This document shows, one piece after another, positions 17,798 through 27,213 of a DNA stretch of 64,000 nucleotides; positions within the stretch are counted from its first letter, which is position 1; every line of letters starts with the position of its first letter. The DNA lies in contig NZ_JAFFHZ010000001.1 in the NCBI RefSeq assembly GCF_017052585.1, positions 3,018,501-3,082,500 of the forward strand. Direction: 5' to 3'. The stretch comes from Paenibacillus apiarius (GTDB lineage Bacteria; Bacillota; Bacilli; Paenibacillales; Paenibacillaceae). The translations under genes and the position numbers were made by a program. The notes below the pieces were generated by a model. The model was not told the DNA's origin and did no database searches. It saw only the letters and a program-made list of their open reading frames with translations.

Positions 17798-18568
17798 ATG
17801 ACTCAATTGCTTCAGGGTAAAAATATCGTCGTCATGGGCGTCGCGAACGACCGCAGCATCGCGTGGGCGATTGCGCAATCGCTAGCCGCTCAGGGCGCGA
17901 GATTGGCATTTACATACGAGAGCGAACGCGTGGAAGGACGGGTGCGCAAGCTGGCGGAAACCATTCCGAATTCGGTCATTCTTCCGTGCAACGTTACGGT
18001 GGATGCGGAGATTGATGGCTTGGCCGCACGGCTGCGCGAAGAATTCGGCACGCTGCACGGCTTGGTGCACAGCATCGCTTTCGCCAAGACGGAAGAATTG
18101 GAAGGCATGTACGCTGACACGTCCCGCGAAGGATTTGCTTTGGCGCATGATATTAGCGCATATTCCTTGGTCGCTGTGGCGCAGCGCCTGTACCCGCTGA
18201 TGACCGAGGGGGGAAGCATCATGACGATGACTTACCTCGGCGCGGAACGCGCGATGAAGAACTACAACGTCATGGGTGTCGCGAAAGCGGCGCTGGAAGC
18301 TTCGGTCCGCTATTTGGCAGCCGATTTGGGACAGCACAATATCCGCGTCAACGCGATTTCGGCAGGCCCTATCCGCACGTTAGCTGCGAAGGGCATCAGC
18401 GATTTCAACTCCATTCTGAGACAGGTGGAGGAGAAAGCGCCGCTGCGCCGCACGACGGAGACGGCGGAAGTAGGGGACACAGCGATGTTCCTGATGAGCC
18501 CGTTATCCCGCGGGATTACGGGAGAAGTCATTTATGTAGACAGCGGATACCATATTATCGGCGTTTAA
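17798..18568 (+). CDS. fabI: enoyl-[acyl-carrier-protein] reductase FabI
   Basis: 256 residues, the normal FabI length. FabI performs the last reduction of each fatty-acid elongation cycle with NAD(P)H. Features are the glycine-rich start VVMGVANDRSIAWAIA, the catalytic Tyr-x6-Lys (YNVMGVAK) and the ISAGPIRTLAA loop. The start is ATG 17798 with AGGAGG upstream; the frame is open back to 17681 but without signals. An imperfect dyad (CTTGAT/ATCAAG, 17680-17699) lies upstream but does not match the FapR operator. It is followed by a long imperfect terminator hairpin at 18608. Confidence 0.93.
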   Translation: MTQLLQGKNIVVMGVANDRSIAWAIAQSLAAQGARLAFTYESERVEGRVRKLAETIPNSVILPCNVTVDAEIDGLAARLREEFGTLHGLVHSIAFAKTEELEGMYADTSREGFALAHDISAYSLVAVAQRLYPLMTEGGSIMTMTYLGAERAMKNYNVMGVAKAALEASVRYLAADLGQHNIRVNAISAGPIRTLAAKGISDFNSILRQVEEKAPLRRTTETAEVGDTAMFLMSPLSRGITGEVIYVDSGYHIIGV

Positions 18569-18607
18569 GCAGACGCGCATAATATGCGAGACGTTGTGTA
18601 AGCGTCC

Positions 18608-18664
18608 GCCTTGTCATGCGCATTTCTTCGATTAGAATGAATGCTGCGTGGCAAGGCTTTTTTT
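18608..18664 (+). terminator. probable terminator after fabI
   Basis: Imperfect inverted repeat GCCTTG...GCGCATT / AATGCTGCG...CAAGGC followed by seven T residues at 18658-18664. It lies between fabI and the permease gene. Confidence 0.7.
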
Positions 18665-18708
18665 CTATCTGCGCGCATCTTCTATATTGTGAAAGTAGGA
18701 ACGAAAAC

Positions 18709-19533
18709 ATGATAGGCACGATCCTGCTCCTCGCGCTGATTGGTCTTGTTGCCGCTGCCTTCGGCAGCCTTGTTGGACTGGGCGGCGGCATTATCATCGT
18801 GCCGGGACTTATCTTTCTCGGCCCGCATCTGCTCGGGAGTCCCGTCTCCTCGCAGACAGCGGTCGGCACTTCACTCGCGGTTCTCATCTTTACGGCATGT
18901 TCTTCGACCTTGGCTTATATGAAAATGAAACGCGTCGATTGGCGAAGCGGCGCAATCTATTTCATCACGAGCGGACCGGCTTCCATGCTTGGCGCGGCTT
19001 CGACCGGGTATTTCAATGACATCGCATTTAATCTGGCATTCGGATTCTTTATGCTCGCCATGGCCATCCTCATGATAATAAAAGAGCGGCTGAAGCCGCT
19101 TGGCATCTCATGGCGCGAGACACGCGCCATTATGGACGCCTCGGGCCAAGTGCAGGAGTACGGTTACAGCTTGGAGCCTATGCTAGTTATCGGCTTTGCG
19201 GTCGGATTCATTTCCGGGCTGTTCGGCATCGGCGGAGGTTCGTTGTTTGTTCCTTTAATGGTGCTGCTGTTCCGTTATCCGGCCCATATCGCTTCGGCTA
19301 CGTCCATGTTCGTTATTTTTCTGTCATCTATCTTGGGCACAAGCGTGCATGCTTGGAACGGTTGCGTGGATTGGACGCTCGTCGCAATACTCGCGCCGAG
19401 CGCTTGGCTTGGCGGACGAATCGGGGCGGCGATCGCCAACCGCATGACGGGTCGCGGGCTTCTGCTGCTGCTGCGCATTACGATGTTCGTATTGGCGGTG
19501 CGTATGATCGTGAGCGGACTGCTGGCCAAATGA
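18709..19533 (+). CDS. TauE/SafE family membrane permease
   Basis: 274 residues with about eight membrane helices and the two glycine-rich repeats of the TauE/SafE family: GSLVGLGGGIIIVPGL near the start and ISGLFGIGGGSLFVPLM in the second half. The family exports or imports sulfur-containing anions such as sulfite or sulfoacetate; the substrate here is unknown. ATG 18709 is taken as the start because the hydrophobic first helix begins there; the longer frame to 18616 overlaps the upstream terminator. It seems to be a single-gene unit. Confidence 0.85.
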   Translation: MIGTILLLALIGLVAAAFGSLVGLGGGIIIVPGLIFLGPHLLGSPVSSQTAVGTSLAVLIFTACSSTLAYMKMKRVDWRSGAIYFITSGPASMLGAASTGYFNDIAFNLAFGFFMLAMAILMIIKERLKPLGISWRETRAIMDASGQVQEYGYSLEPMLVIGFAVGFISGLFGIGGGSLFVPLMVLLFRYPAHIASATSMFVIFLSSILGTSVHAWNGCVDWTLVAILAPSAWLGGRIGAAIANRMTGRGLLLLLRITMFVLAVRMIVSGLLAK

Positions 19534-19629
19534 TGGTTTTTGCGCCTACAAGGATATTTGATCGAAACTTCACTATGGAAATGACGTATAGTTAAGGGAG
19601 AATAGTTCCCATTTTTTACAGAAAGTAGC

Positions 19630-20496
19630 GTGAATGCCTTGAGTACTTCGGACAAGACTCCTTATGTTGTCACAAGTAAGAGCTACACCGCAGTAGCGGT
19701 CAATTGTGCTGCTAAGACGGGTGAATGGATTAAGAGCAGACTGGGTCAACACAAGTCACTCCATATAAAATCTTCTCTGCATGACTTGGTTACGGAAGTA
19801 GACAAGGGTGCAGAGCAAATGATACGCAGATTGATTTTGACGCATTTTCCGCAGCACGCCATTCTTGGGGAAGAAGGCGTGGAGCCGGGAAGTGAAGCTT
19901 CCAAGCTGGCGCTGGAACAAGCCCAAGAAGAAGAATATTTGTGGGTCGTCGATCCGCTGGACGGGACGACGAACTTCGTGCACGGCTTTCCGTTCTACTC
20001 CGTATCGATCGCCTTGGCGCATCGGGGCGAAGTGATCGTCGGCATTGTATACGATCCGATGCGGGACGAACTGTTCGTTGCGGAGAAGGGGAAGGGCGCT
20101 TACGTCCACGGGAACCGCATGCATGCAGCTTCGGAGAGCAAGCTGTCCGAGAGCTTGCTGGCAAGCGGGTTCCCAACGGAGCGCGAACGGGCGCTGCCTG
20201 GCAATTTGGCGGGGATCAACGCTTTGGCTCCGCAGGTGCGCAATATCCGCACCGCAGGTTCGGCCGCACTGCATATGGCATACGTGGCGGCAGGAAGACT
20301 GACGGGCTTCTGGGAGCTGAATCTGAACGCTTGGGATTTGGCGGCAGGCAGCTTGCTTATTTCCGAATCCGGCGGCCGGATTACGGATACGTTCGGCAAG
20401 CCGTATCACTTGGGCGTGCGCGATGTGGTTGCTTCCAACGGGCTTATTCATGACGCTTTGATCGGGGCGCTGAAGGATGGCAATGCCCAAGGATAG
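19630..20496 (+). CDS. inositol monophosphatase family protein
   Basis: 288 residues of the SuhB/IMPase family, Mg2+-dependent sugar and inositol phosphatases. The metal-binding sequence appears in order: GEEG (about residue 80), WVVDPLDGTTNFVHGFP (about 106-122) and NAWDLAAGSLLISESGG (about 237). It is slightly longer than the typical 265 residues at its N-terminus. Start GTG 19630 is a weak call; TTG 19639 is an alternative. The exact substrate cannot be read from the sequence. Confidence 0.88.
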   Translation: MNALSTSDKTPYVVTSKSYTAVAVNCAAKTGEWIKSRLGQHKSLHIKSSLHDLVTEVDKGAEQMIRRLILTHFPQHAILGEEGVEPGSEASKLALEQAQEEEYLWVVDPLDGTTNFVHGFPFYSVSIALAHRGEVIVGIVYDPMRDELFVAEKGKGAYVHGNRMHAASESKLSESLLASGFPTERERALPGNLAGINALAPQVRNIRTAGSAALHMAYVAAGRLTGFWELNLNAWDLAAGSLLISESGGRITDTFGKPYHLGVRDVVASNGLIHDALIGALKDGNAQG

Positions 20497-20616
20497 AGGC
20501 ATTTGCCTTCACGCGTATTATGGCGCTGTCATATAGCGGCTTTGAGGACATTTCGAGCATGAATGCTCTTGGTCAAGCCCATACTAACGCCAGAGCGTAT
20601 GAAGGAGGAGGATTCC

Positions 20617-20871
20617 ATGCCTGAACGGGAAGAACGAAAGCGTCTGGAGAGTGAATTGAGCGGCATTCTGACTGAAGGGGAAATGGAGACGGAGGATCAG
20701 AATGAAGCGGTGAGGCGGCGCCTTCCGCCCCGAACCGAAATTCGTGTCCAGACGTCCATCGATCCGATTGTGGAAGAAACGCGCGCGTACCGCAAGATGG
20801 CCAAGGAAGTGGATGACCGTTATGATGGTTATTTATCGCGGGTGAACGATAAGAAGAAGACAGAAGAATAG
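20617..20871 (+). CDS. small charged hypothetical protein, 84 aa
   Basis: ATG 20617 has an excellent GGAGGAGG site six bases upstream. The product is almost entirely charged and helical (PEREERKRLESELSG, ETRAYRKMAKEVDDRYDGY), with no membrane segment or cysteine. No family is recognised. It is followed at once by a strong terminator, so it is probably its own transcript or the last gene of one. Confidence 0.65.
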   Translation: MPEREERKRLESELSGILTEGEMETEDQNEAVRRRLPPRTEIRVQTSIDPIVEETRAYRKMAKEVDDRYDGYLSRVNDKKKTEE

Positions 20872-20897
20872 CTGTCAATGACGGAGATAAGCATATG

Positions 20898-20925
20898 AGC
20901 CGGCCCTTAAGGGCCGGCTTTTTTC
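20898..20925 (+). terminator. rho-independent terminator
   Basis: Perfect inverted repeat AGCCGGCCCTT / AAGGGCCGGCT followed by a run of T, 27 bases downstream of the small gene ending at 20871. Confidence 0.92.
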
Positions 20926-21197
20926 ATCAGATAAGAAGCAAGGCAAGCGCCATCGAAGTGCTCTTTTGGTCACTCCGGGTCTGGGTTGCAAACGCAAAAT
21001 ATGGACGCCGGGACAAGCGTTGATGATGATGGAAGTTCAGTTCGAAGCGGGTGCCGTTTAAGCGGCAACCTATTTTAGAAATATATGTATCCTTCGCTGC
21101 GTAAATAGAATAGAGATGATGGAAACGTTCCGAACAACTTATCCAATAAGCTGCTCGGGGTGTTTTGGCGTATTTTGGAAGCGGAGGGGGCGAGAGT

Positions 21198-21365
21198 ATG
21201 TTATACTTCTTAATATGGCTTATCAGTTGGATTATGCTGTTCTGGATCTGGGGCGAAGCGTCGGATCGAAGGGGAAAGCACATCGGCTGTTTATGGGCGC
21301 TGGTCGTGTTCTCCCTTGGTCCGCTAGGAGTCATTTTATATCTCATTGTGCGCAACTGGGATTGA
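21198..21365 (+). CDS. small two-helix membrane protein, PLDc_N-like
   Basis: 55 residues starting at ATG 21198, with GGAGGGGG seven bases upstream. Two hydrophobic helices (LYFLIWLISWIMLFWIW and LVVFSLGPLGVILYLIV) flank a short charged loop (GEASDRRGKH). The arrangement and the GPLGVILYLIVR ending resemble the phospholipase-D N-terminal membrane module that occurs alone in many Firmicutes. The function is unknown. Confidence 0.6.
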   Translation: MLYFLIWLISWIMLFWIWGEASDRRGKHIGCLWALVVFSLGPLGVILYLIVRNWD

Positions 21366-21534
21366 GTTAACCATATGGTTTCTATGAGCCTTCGCGTCTA
21401 TCTGCATATTCTCGGTTTCACTTGGACGAACAGAGGATGAACCGCGCCATTCCTTGATGGCCTGCGTCCATTGAAAGTGGATAAGTCTTTTTTATGCCGC
21501 TGCGGCGGACAAAGAGAATGGGGAGGTGGATGTT

Positions 21535-21714
21535 ATGGTAAAGCTTGTTCCTTTTGTGCTTGGGTTGTTGATCATGTTGGGCGTCATCATGTATGCGCTG
21601 TGGGTGTTTAGCCGCCGGGGTTCATTCCAGTACGACGAACAACACGTCTGGATGCGGGATGTGGATGAGGATAAGCCTGCATCCAAGCAAACCCATGAGA
21701 AGACAGGGTTGTGA
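21535..21714 (+). CDS. small single-pass membrane protein
   Basis: 59 residues from ATG 21535, with GGGAGG eight bases upstream (GTG 21526 overlaps that site and is rejected). One N-terminal helix (LVPFVLGLLIMLGVIMYALWVF) is followed by a hydrophilic tail rich in acidic and basic residues. No family is recognised. It converges on the C39 peptidase gene and shares a terminator hairpin with it. Confidence 0.6.
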   Translation: MVKLVPFVLGLLIMLGVIMYALWVFSRRGSFQYDEQHVWMRDVDEDKPASKQTHEKTGL

Positions 21715-21736
21715 CAATCGAATAGGAAAAATAATC

Positions 21737-21773
21737 GAGGCGATCGCAATGGGTAAACCTATGCGATCGCCTC
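21737..21773. terminator. bidirectional terminator between converging genes
   Basis: Inverted repeat GAGGCGATCGCA / TGCGATCGCCTC with an 11-13-base loop, lying between genes that point at each other (21535-21714 plus, 21778-23157 minus). T-rich sequence follows on the plus strand. Confidence 0.75.
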
Positions 21774-21777
21774 TTAT

Positions 21778-23157
21778 TTATTTCGATGCAGTTGCTCTCT
21801 GTTCCGGCAAATACGTAATGGCCTGGCTGCCCATTTGTTCCCATCCCCGCTGGAAAGCTTTGCGCTCCACGCGGTCGCGGCGTCCGAGCGGGTCGTTCAC
21901 ATAGACATATTTCTGGTCATAACCCGTTACGACGAGCGAGTGCTCGTAATAGGTAACTCGAATCGGTCCATCCGCCGTCTGCCAAGTGACCCAATGGTGC
22001 TCCGGCACGGCGTCGTACATGGTCGTATGGATGACCCATACCGGGGTTCCCTGACCGACGACCCATAATAAGTGATCGAATGCAGTTCCCGTCATATCGA
22101 CGATTCGTCCCGGCAAATATTTCTCCGCGAGCTCGGCGATCGGTTCGTGGTAGACCCCGAGTCCCGGATTGGACAAGGAGCGCATGTCTCCGACGAACCC
22201 ATTGTGCGGGTTGCCAAAATAGATTTTGCCGTCAGCCCGTTTGTAAGGCGTCGGATCCTTGCGTATCTTATCCGCAAGCTCATTCTTGTCCACGTCCACC
22301 TGCGCGCTCCGCAGCAGCATGGCAAGCGCGGTTACCTCGCAGCCGCGCGGCAGATCCGGAAGCTGCAAAATGAGCGGGGCTCCATTCAAGCGGATTGACT
22401 TCGGCGCAGGGCGCTCCGGATCCCACATGACATGCTCGCCGCGATAGGTCACTCTGCGTCCGGGCGCCTGCTTGGCGTAGGCGACAGCATCCTCCCAGCG
22501 GCGGAATAGCGTCTGGACCGCATTGCCCATCTTAACGGCGTAGGGTCCGAACGAATCATAGGCCAGATACGGAGACAGTTCTTCTTGCCAGTCCTGCCAC
22601 TGCTCGGCGTCGGGCGCCGACTTGCTCTTCGACAAGGCAATTACTCCGTCTTGGGTGTAGATGCTTCGCCCGAGCGCTTCCGTTACCGGGCGCAGCGGCA
22701 CATAGGTCATTCCGTCCTTCACCAGCGGCGCAGCCTTGAGCGGCGCCGTAGCCGGCGTGGATGCCGTGGCAATCGTAACTTCGCCGGCATGAAAGGAATA
22801 GGTGACTGTGGATTTATCCTTGGCGAAGGAGATCGTCCCTCGCTTTTTGTCATAAGAAAGCTCGGCCTCAAGCTTATTCGCCAGAAATCGTGCCGGAACG
22901 AACGTTTCGCCCCGCTCTTTGTACGGCGCGGCGCCGGGACGTTCATCATCGATCGGCACGAGATAGCGGCCGACACGGGCCGTGTTGCTGTACAGCATCA
23001 ACACAATGTCGTCGGATGGCATGTCGAACATGAAGGACAATGCTCCGCGATCGAATTTGGATCCCAATAAATATTGAAACGGGTATGCGCACAGCGCAAG
23101 CAAGATAAGGAACAGCAGCCAACGATTGAGCCGCCGAACGAATTGTGGCAATTTCAA
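21778..23157 (-). CDS. membrane-anchored C39-like cysteine peptidase with copper-amine-oxidase-type stalk
   Basis: 459 residues. An N-terminal membrane anchor (about 12-30) is followed by a stalk like the copper amine oxidase N-terminal repeat (ETFVPARFLANKL, MTYVPLRPVTEALG; about 80-175). The C-terminal Peptidase_C39_2 domain (about 265-450) has the catalytic Cys in LPRGCEVTALAML, His in EHSLVVTGYD and Asp in YVNDPLG. The domain would lie outside the membrane and cleave an unknown peptide or wall substrate. The start is a TTG with GAGGAGG close upstream; a second TTG two codons later is possible. Confidence 0.82.
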   Translation of the reverse strand: MKLPQFVRRLNRWLLFLILLALCAYPFQYLLGSKFDRGALSFMFDMPSDDIVLMLYSNTARVGRYLVPIDDERPGAAPYKERGETFVPARFLANKLEAELSYDKKRGTISFAKDKSTVTYSFHAGEVTIATASTPATAPLKAAPLVKDGMTYVPLRPVTEALGRSIYTQDGVIALSKSKSAPDAEQWQDWQEELSPYLAYDSFGPYAVKMGNAVQTLFRRWEDAVAYAKQAPGRRVTYRGEHVMWDPERPAPKSIRLNGAPLILQLPDLPRGCEVTALAMLLRSAQVDVDKNELADKIRKDPTPYKRADGKIYFGNPHNGFVGDMRSLSNPGLGVYHEPIAELAEKYLPGRIVDMTGTAFDHLLWVVGQGTPVWVIHTTMYDAVPEHHWVTWQTADGPIRVTYYEHSLVVTGYDQKYVYVNDPLGRRDRVERKAFQRGWEQMGSQAITYLPEQRATASK

Positions 23158-23915
23158 TATCCTCCTCAGACATACTCCCTTATGTATATCGGCAAATGGT
23201 CCCCTTTTCGTTAGTTAACCTGATTCTCAAGTTAGATTCAGTTAGATGAAGTTAGATAATGTCATCCGCATGCTCCAACTGCAATTGTACATTTGCTTGA
23301 CCCCTATTCCTCTTCATGTATGCGCTGGACTGCAAAAGTACAGTTAACTTTCTTACAATCTCATAAATAATGGTAAAATCTTCGATTTGAGCTGCACAAT
23401 TGCAGGTGGAGGGCCGAAAAAGCCGGGTTTCAGCAGAAATAACTGCACAATAGCACGATAGAGCTTGTGAGAAACCCAGAATGTAAAAAGAAACAAGTAT
23501 GATGGGGTATCCGCTTCCGTCGCTGTTGCATCCAAGTCATTAGGGATGAGGCGGTGCGGGGATGGGGTTTCTCAACAACCTGACAATAGCACTTCGCCGT
23601 GTTTGTCCGTATGGATATGCGCTCGTCTGCGGCGTCACGGCAGTGAAAGCTGAGCGATTGGGAGAGTGGGCCAAAGGGCCAAATGATACACTCTTTCCCG
23701 AAAGGCATAGCGACTCTCGTTTTCGTTTATGCATCCCCATAACGTCTGCGGGCGTCAACCGGCACATAGAAACGGAATGCCAGAATAACAAGCCGAGTCC
23801 GAGCAAAGCTCGTTCCGCCAAAGCGGTCAAGCACACTGATTAAAAAAAAATGAACCTTTTCTCCTGCTTAGTTGTTAACTTAATATAGTAGAGCATAGGA
23901 AAGGTGGAGGGCCTG
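23158..23915. other. non-coding region with repeat copy B
   Basis: Divergent intergenic region between the peptidase and the sigma-factor gene. It holds the dispersed repeat at 23272-23455, three near-identical GTTAGAT words at 23230-23258, and then about 450 bases where overlapping short frames occur on both strands without good starts. Just before the sigma gene, TGAACCTTTT (about 23850) resembles the -35 end of an ECF promoter, but no matching -10 is clear. Confidence 0.5.
23272..23455 (+). repeat. dispersed intergenic repeat, copy B
   Basis: Matches 6043-6229 along its length in the same orientation. Near its ends are CTGCAATTGTACA and CTGCACAATTGCAG, which are close to inverted repeats of each other; CTGCAAAAGTACAG and AACTGCACAATAGCA are further copies of the same word. 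The GCCGAAAAAGCCGG core is identical to copy A. Confidence 0.75.
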
Positions 23916-24521
23916 TTGACGGACAGGGAATTTTTTGAGCGGTACAACAAAGAAGTGTATAGGACCTGCTACTATATGCTGCGCGATGCGTCAGACGCGG
24001 AGGATATATGCCAAGAGGTGTTCATGAAGGCGTTAACCTCCGGCTGGCAGCAGGTGGAGTATCTCAAAACGTGGCTCATGCGCATTACGGTCAACCACTG
24101 CTTGAACCATCTGCGCAGACGCAAGACGAGACGGATGAAAGAGAAAATGCTGCTCTTGTTCCAGCGGGAACAGGCGGAGCCGTCCGCGCTCAGCATGGTG
24201 GAGCGGCAGGAGACAGAGGACGAATGGAAGCGCCGCATGGCGCAGCTGCCTGATAAAATCAGGGCAGTGGTGACGCTCCGTTACACGAACGATTTCGCTC
24301 TTGCGGAAATTGCCGAGATTTTGGAGATCCCGATTGGCACGGTGAAATCCCGTTTGAATAGAGGTTTGAAGCTGATGAAGGTCATGCTGAACGAGCTCGA
24401 CGATTCAGAACGTCCGGTGGATAACACGGTAATGAATCAGACGATAAGAGGAAAGGAAGGTGCGGAATATGAACAAGGAGACACACGAGGAGAAAGCCCT
24501 TGCTCGGCAACTGGGCGATGA
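23916..24521 (+). CDS. ECF-type RNA polymerase sigma factor
   Basis: About 201 residues with region 2 (YRTCYYMLRDASDAEDICQEVF) and region 4 (LPDKIRAVVTLRY, then FALAEIAEILEIPIGTVKSRLNRGLK), the two domains of sigma-70 ECF factors. TTG 23916 sits five bases after GGTGGAGG; GTG 23904 is a less likely start. It overlaps the anti-sigma gene by 53 bases, the usual coupled pair. It probably controls its own promoter and perhaps the secreted-protein and binding-protein genes downstream. The signal is unknown. Confidence 0.9.
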   Translation: MTDREFFERYNKEVYRTCYYMLRDASDAEDICQEVFMKALTSGWQQVEYLKTWLMRITVNHCLNHLRRRKTRRMKEKMLLLFQREQAEPSALSMVERQETEDEWKRRMAQLPDKIRAVVTLRYTNDFALAEIAEILEIPIGTVKSRLNRGLKLMKVMLNELDDSERPVDNTVMNQTIRGKEGAEYEQGDTRGESPCSATGR

Positions 24522-26178
24522 AGTCCGCCACACCTACCCGGACTTCGACGCGATGTGGGTAAGGATGGAGGCAGCCAGACAAGAGCAAGAGGCTACCGGG
24601 TCTGCTAGGAGGAAGATGTTCCCTCGCGGACGCCGCTTGGCCGTCCTGTCGGCAGTTGCGCTCGTGCTGATCGCGACACCGGTACTGGCTTCCATGTCGG
24701 GACAGTGGGATTTTACGTATCGGCCGGGATTGAAGTCGGCGCTGAACCGCGGATTCGGGCAGACGATTGACAAATCGGTCAGGAGCGGCGGCGTTACGTT
24801 TACGGTAGATTCTGCAATGTCCGACGACAATGGAACCACGCTGTTATACAGCCTGGATCTGGGTGACAAGGAGCCGCGGGAATGGAGATTCTCGGAGCTG
24901 GAATTGCGCAAGGCGGACGGGGAACAAATCGTGCAGATCAATGACATCCAGACCATGAGAATGAATTGGAAAAAAGGATACTACTCCCATGCTTGGGATA
25001 AGGAAAATAAACGATATAACGGTTTTTTTGAAACGGCATGGACATTTGACGGCAATGAGACGGAGTTGCAGCTCATCGTACGAGGACTGCAGGCGTACGA
25101 TTACGAGCGGACAGCGCTTGCTCTGGATCTGTCCCAGACCGGGGTGCAGACGTTCCCGATCCAAGCGGGGGGCATCGACACGGTGAACATCCAGATCTCG
25201 CGGGAAGCAGGAGGAAAAGTGCTGCTCAAGTCCTCCTTTACGTATACGGATGAGCGGACAGCGAGTATGGATCTTCCTGAGATCCGGGTGAAGAAGGACG
25301 GGAAGAGCATCAAGCGAGCCGGTATTCGATATGATCCCGTACAAGGGGAACACGGCGATTGGACAACGCAAGAACTGTATCAACTTGACGACATCCATCA
25401 GCAAGGCGTCACCTTCGAGCTTGCCTACATGGCGCCAGGCCAAAAGATAGATGGCGAGTGGAATGTCGGCACGTTGCGCCTAAGCAAGGAGAAGGCGTTG
25501 AATGCATCAGCTACCCGCAGCTTGGACGTGCCGTTCCGAACGACGGATGGAGATGCCGCCGTCCGCAAGCTGTTTATCCGTCCGACCGGTATTCGGGTCG
25601 AGATTGAGCATAAGAAAGCATACGGCCGTTTGCCATATAAGAAGGTGTATTTATCCGTTGGCGGCCGGAAGCTGGAAGGGGAAGCAAGAATAGAGGAGGA
25701 TACGGGCACGGAATCTTATCCTTACACGCAGTCGTATCTGTTTGAAGCTCCGCCGGATCTTCGCCTTACTCCGGACATGCCGATGGAACTGCTGCTGCAG
25801 TATGAAGTGGAGCAGAATTGGCATTACGATCAGCCGGTAATGTTAAAAAATATATCCGGCGAGAAGCAAACGCTAACTATGAACATTGGAGGTTATCCGG
25901 TCGAGTGGACCTATTACACAAAGAACGGAGACCTATATGTAGAAAGCGAAAGCGCGGATAAACGGTTCGGCGGAATCAATCAAACGTACTATGGTCAGGG
26001 GAATCAGCGCATCCCCGGACAAGTCATATTCGATTCTATGACAGGTGCTGGGTTTGATGATAGCCTCAACAAGCGGGTGGACGTCTATCCCGGCTTTGAA
26101 GTAACGGAAGCGGAGCTCTATATCTACATGTATTTTGTCAGACATCCCGAACGGGAGTTAACATTGAAGCTACAATGA
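24469..26178 (+). CDS. DUF4179-type transmembrane anti-sigma factor
   Basis: About 569 residues. A short cytoplasmic N-terminus (about 55 residues, which would hold the sigma factor) is followed by one membrane helix (LAVLSAVALVLIATPVLA) and a large extracellular domain. The outer domain begins with the DUF4179 pattern (SGGVTFTVDSAMSDDNGTTLLYSLD) and continues as beta-rich modules to the end. ATG 24469 lies about ten bases after AAAGGAAGG. It overlaps the sigma gene, so the proteins are made together. A terminator follows. Confidence 0.82.
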   Translation: MNKETHEEKALARQLGDEVRHTYPDFDAMWVRMEAARQEQEATGSARRKMFPRGRRLAVLSAVALVLIATPVLASMSGQWDFTYRPGLKSALNRGFGQTIDKSVRSGGVTFTVDSAMSDDNGTTLLYSLDLGDKEPREWRFSELELRKADGEQIVQINDIQTMRMNWKKGYYSHAWDKENKRYNGFFETAWTFDGNETELQLIVRGLQAYDYERTALALDLSQTGVQTFPIQAGGIDTVNIQISREAGGKVLLKSSFTYTDERTASMDLPEIRVKKDGKSIKRAGIRYDPVQGEHGDWTTQELYQLDDIHQQGVTFELAYMAPGQKIDGEWNVGTLRLSKEKALNASATRSLDVPFRTTDGDAAVRKLFIRPTGIRVEIEHKKAYGRLPYKKVYLSVGGRKLEGEARIEEDTGTESYPYTQSYLFEAPPDLRLTPDMPMELLLQYEVEQNWHYDQPVMLKNISGEKQTLTMNIGGYPVEWTYYTKNGDLYVESESADKRFGGINQTYYGQGNQRIPGQVIFDSMTGAGFDDSLNKRVDVYPGFEVTEAELYIYMYFVRHPERELTLKLQ

Positions 26179-26181
26179 TTT

Positions 26182-26225
26182 AAAAGCCTTAATCCTGCGA
26201 AATTGCAGCGATTAGGGCTTTTTCT
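26182..26225 (+). terminator. terminator after the anti-sigma gene
   Basis: AAAGCCTTAATC / GATTAGGGCTTT stem with an inner CTGC/GCAG helix, ending in TTTTTCTT. It separates the sigma/anti-sigma pair from the secreted-protein gene. Confidence 0.75.
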
Positions 26226-26378
26226 TATGACGAGATTACGGATCAGTGAACCAAATTGTGCCTAGCTGTGTTTATAACATAGAGGCTTGCGCCTAAGGGA
26301 TCCCAAAGCAATACATTGCGGTCTGGCCTTGAACCGAAGATCGATCCAAAACGAAATGCTGGAGAGGGGAAATAGAAC

Positions 26379-27176
26379 ATGAAAAACATGACCAAAGCGG
26401 CGATTGCCGCGACGAGCTGCCTGCTGCTGTTCAATTCGATGCACATCGCCGCGGAGGCGGCGCCGGCCAACACGGCCAAGGAAGTGACGGTACTGGCCGC
26501 AGCGAAGGCACCTTCCGCCGCGGAGAAGAAAAAGGCGGTGGAAGCGGAAAAAGCGAAGTATGCCAAAATGAAAAAAAATCCGGGTGACTATTACATATTG
26601 TATGTAAGCGATAAGTCGCTTAATGGCGGCGATCACTTTTCCAACTATCTGAATATGTACAATTTCAAAAGCTATGAAGATTACATGAAAGTAGCATCCA
26701 AGCTGAAGACTCCCGTATTGAAGCGTCCGGACGGCTTGCTGGAAGGGTATAAGTTCACCAAAGCCAACATCGAGCCGCCGATTCTGGCCTATGGCGACAA
26801 GTATCAGAAAGAAGTGAAAGCGGAGGCCAAAGACAAAGCCGCTTATTTGAAGCTCATCAAATGGACGGAAGCGGGCCAGGTCGATCTCGAATTCAAGAAC
26901 GGAAAAGATGTCGTGAAGCTCCAATTTAGCCTGATGAGCGCAGAGATCGCGAAGAAGCGCGGCAAGCAGAAAGGTTACCACTTTACTGCGGCCGACGAAT
27001 TTGATGAAGAGACGAAGAAAAAATCCCCTCAATCCGTTAAAAATATACTGAGCTGGACAGACAACCAATATCAATTTAACATTTCGACGAATCCGGAAAA
27101 TCCATTGACGAAAGAAGAACTGATCGAGCTTGCGGAAAGCGCTGTCCAGCAGGCAGCCGGAGCGAAAGCCAAGTAA
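26379..27176 (+). CDS. secreted protein of unknown function (DUF4367-like pattern)
   Basis: 265 residues with a Sec signal peptide (MKNMTKAAIAA...AAEA) behind GGAGAGG. An Ala/Lys-rich linker leads into a domain containing NPGDYYILYVSDKSLNGG and LLEGYKFTKANIEPP, the latter like DUF4367-type outer domains of anti-sigma-related proteins. The C-terminus reads NISTNPENPLTKEELIELAES. A broken paralogue lies at 30157-30542, and the two solute-binding lipoproteins lie between them. Role unknown; export is well supported. Confidence 0.7.
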   Translation: MKNMTKAAIAATSCLLLFNSMHIAAEAAPANTAKEVTVLAAAKAPSAAEKKKAVEAEKAKYAKMKKNPGDYYILYVSDKSLNGGDHFSNYLNMYNFKSYEDYMKVASKLKTPVLKRPDGLLEGYKFTKANIEPPILAYGDKYQKEVKAEAKDKAAYLKLIKWTEAGQVDLEFKNGKDVVKLQFSLMSAEIAKKRGKQKGYHFTAADEFDEETKKKSPQSVKNILSWTDNQYQFNISTNPENPLTKEELIELAESAVQQAAGAKAK

Positions 27177-27213
27177 CGTTTCCGCGTGGCGCCAGTAAAG
27201 GAGAATGAAAACG

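Noticed and set aside
23540-23843. Short frames on both strands in the gap before the sigma gene
   Set aside because: They overlap each other, have no good start signals and resemble no family.
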